NCBI GenBank assembly: GCA_964036295.1
Contig: OZ038473.1
Span: 7,657,501-7,721,500, forward strand
Reading direction: 5' to 3'
DNA from: Plumapathes pennacea
Lineage: Eukaryota > Cnidaria > Anthozoa > Antipatharia > Myriopathidae
Length of the DNA stretch: 64,000 nt
This document shows, one piece after another, positions 63,195 to 64,000 of this stretch. Each line of letters starts with the position of its first letter. Within the stretch, counting starts at the first letter, position 1. The position numbers and the translations under genes were made by a program. The notes below the pieces were generated by a model. The model was not told the origin of the DNA. It saw only the letters and a program-made list of their open reading frames with translations, and did not search any database.

Positions 63195-63999
63195 CAGAAC
63201 CTACATTCACCTATTCAAGGATTGCACTCAAAAGTGGTTTGCTGTGGCATCCATTGTCGAGAACACCTTATCGATACTCAAGGAACTTAAACCAGAGCTC
63301 TCTGAAGCATTCCTAAGATCAGACAACGCTGATTGCTACTATTGTGCGTACCTCCTTCTCTCTCTCCAGAGCCTCGGACAGCGGTTTGGTTTGACGATTG
63401 CACGCTACGAGTTTAGCGAGCCCCAGGCAGGCAAAGACATCTGCGACCGCCGGATTGCCACCGTCAAAAGCCATATAAGGTGTTTTATAAACGAAGGGCA
63501 CAATGTCAAATCCGCAGCGGACATGAAAGCCGCCATCGAGTCGCACGGGGGAGTCAAAAGGCTGCTATGCAGCGGTGTGTCAGATCCAAACCTCGTCGAT
63601 GACCATGAAAAAGCACACCATGAGCGGCGTCACCACTCTCAACAACTTTGCATATGAGGCCAGGGGACTGAGGGTCTGGCGAGCCTATAATGTTGACCTA
63701 AAAAGTTATTTACTTCAGCACAGCTGCAGAAGTTTGGATCTCCTGAAGGCCCTACCAATCTTGTAACAGTCCAGCCATTTGGTCAACCAAGAATGCCAGT
63801 TGAATCTTTTGCTGCAAGGGTCGCGACATTTAGACCTCCTCCCACTGAAGAACAAACAGGGCCATTGCACCGCCAGGACGAGGAACCCATGAGAGAGACA
63901 GGCAAGGTACACTTTGCATACCCGCAGGACAGGTGTTTAAAAGTGTATCAATCTTACAGCACCCTGCAGCGCCATCTCAATGTTGGAAAGCATCTGTTG
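63195..63999 (+). pseudogene. unclassified transposon-type protein, frameshifted
   Basis: After TTTAG the frame gives WFAVASIVENTLSILKELKP, EAFLRSDNADCYYCAYLLLS and YEFSEPQAGKDICDRRIATV, then NEGHNVKSAADMKAAIESHG. Two shifts later the text continues (SGVTTLNNFAYEARGLRVWR, VTVQPFGQPRMPVESFAARV). Near the window end it reads RCLKVYQSYSTLQRHLNVGK, a C2H2-finger-like segment lacking its first Cys. The Asp-containing RSDNAD and SEPQAGKDICDR blocks recall an RNase H-fold nuclease, but this is only a suggestion. Similar uncharacterised genes are common in coral genomes. Confidence 0.5.
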
Positions 64000-64000
64000 A

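Overview
The window looks like repeat-dense nuclear DNA from a cnidarian, most likely a stony coral. It carries a tRNA-derived SINE of the type common in corals, Polinton/Maverick-like elements, a Penelope-like retroelement, Helitron fragments and several MITEs. Genes have GT-AG introns, TATA boxes and AATAAA signals. I see no ordinary host housekeeping gene.

Layout. (1) 1-2040: decayed Helitron pieces, an N-terminal fragment on the minus strand and a PIF1-type helicase fragment on the plus strand. (2) About 3230-13470: element A, a decayed Polinton-like relic. It has a cluster of small membrane and coiled-coil genes, ATPase and integrase remnants truncated back to back, and a family B DNA polymerase with its middle deleted. 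A 1.56 kb TTAA-flanked MITE sits inside it. (3) 13657-39128: element B, a 25,472 bp Polinton with near-identical G-rich terminal inverted repeats, AG...CT ends and a perfect 6 bp target duplication (AAGGGT). (4) About 39240-43255: a foldback element whose left arm holds a SINE and whose right arm holds a 1.46 kb insertion. (5) 45295-46144: a Mutator-like MITE with 9 bp duplication. (6) 47140-49019: a hairpin MITE, then a truncated LINE ending in an (ATT)n tail. (7) About 50430-58236: a Penelope-like element with an intact 541-residue reverse transcriptase ORF between direct and inverted long repeats. (8) 58247-64000: a hairpin MITE, further Helitron pieces and an unclassified transposon-type gene.

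Element B has a virus-like plan. It carries protein-primed-type PolB, a DDE integrase with chromodomain, an adenain-like cysteine protease and a packaging ATPase. It also carries three tandem paralogous probable virion genes, several polybasic proteins, Cys/His-rich spliced genes, a secreted repeat protein and a Fic-domain gene. Two promoter classes can be read. One has CCCACGTGGG boxes plus a TATA box and mostly lies between divergent gene pairs. The other is a TATA box built from the stop codon of the preceding gene, 28-44 bases before the next ATG. Many genes carry a frameshift or stop. The TIRs are nearly identical, so part of this may be assembly indel error rather than age.

Not knowable here: species, copy number, expression, and which breaks are real. 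Function calls rest on motif reading only.
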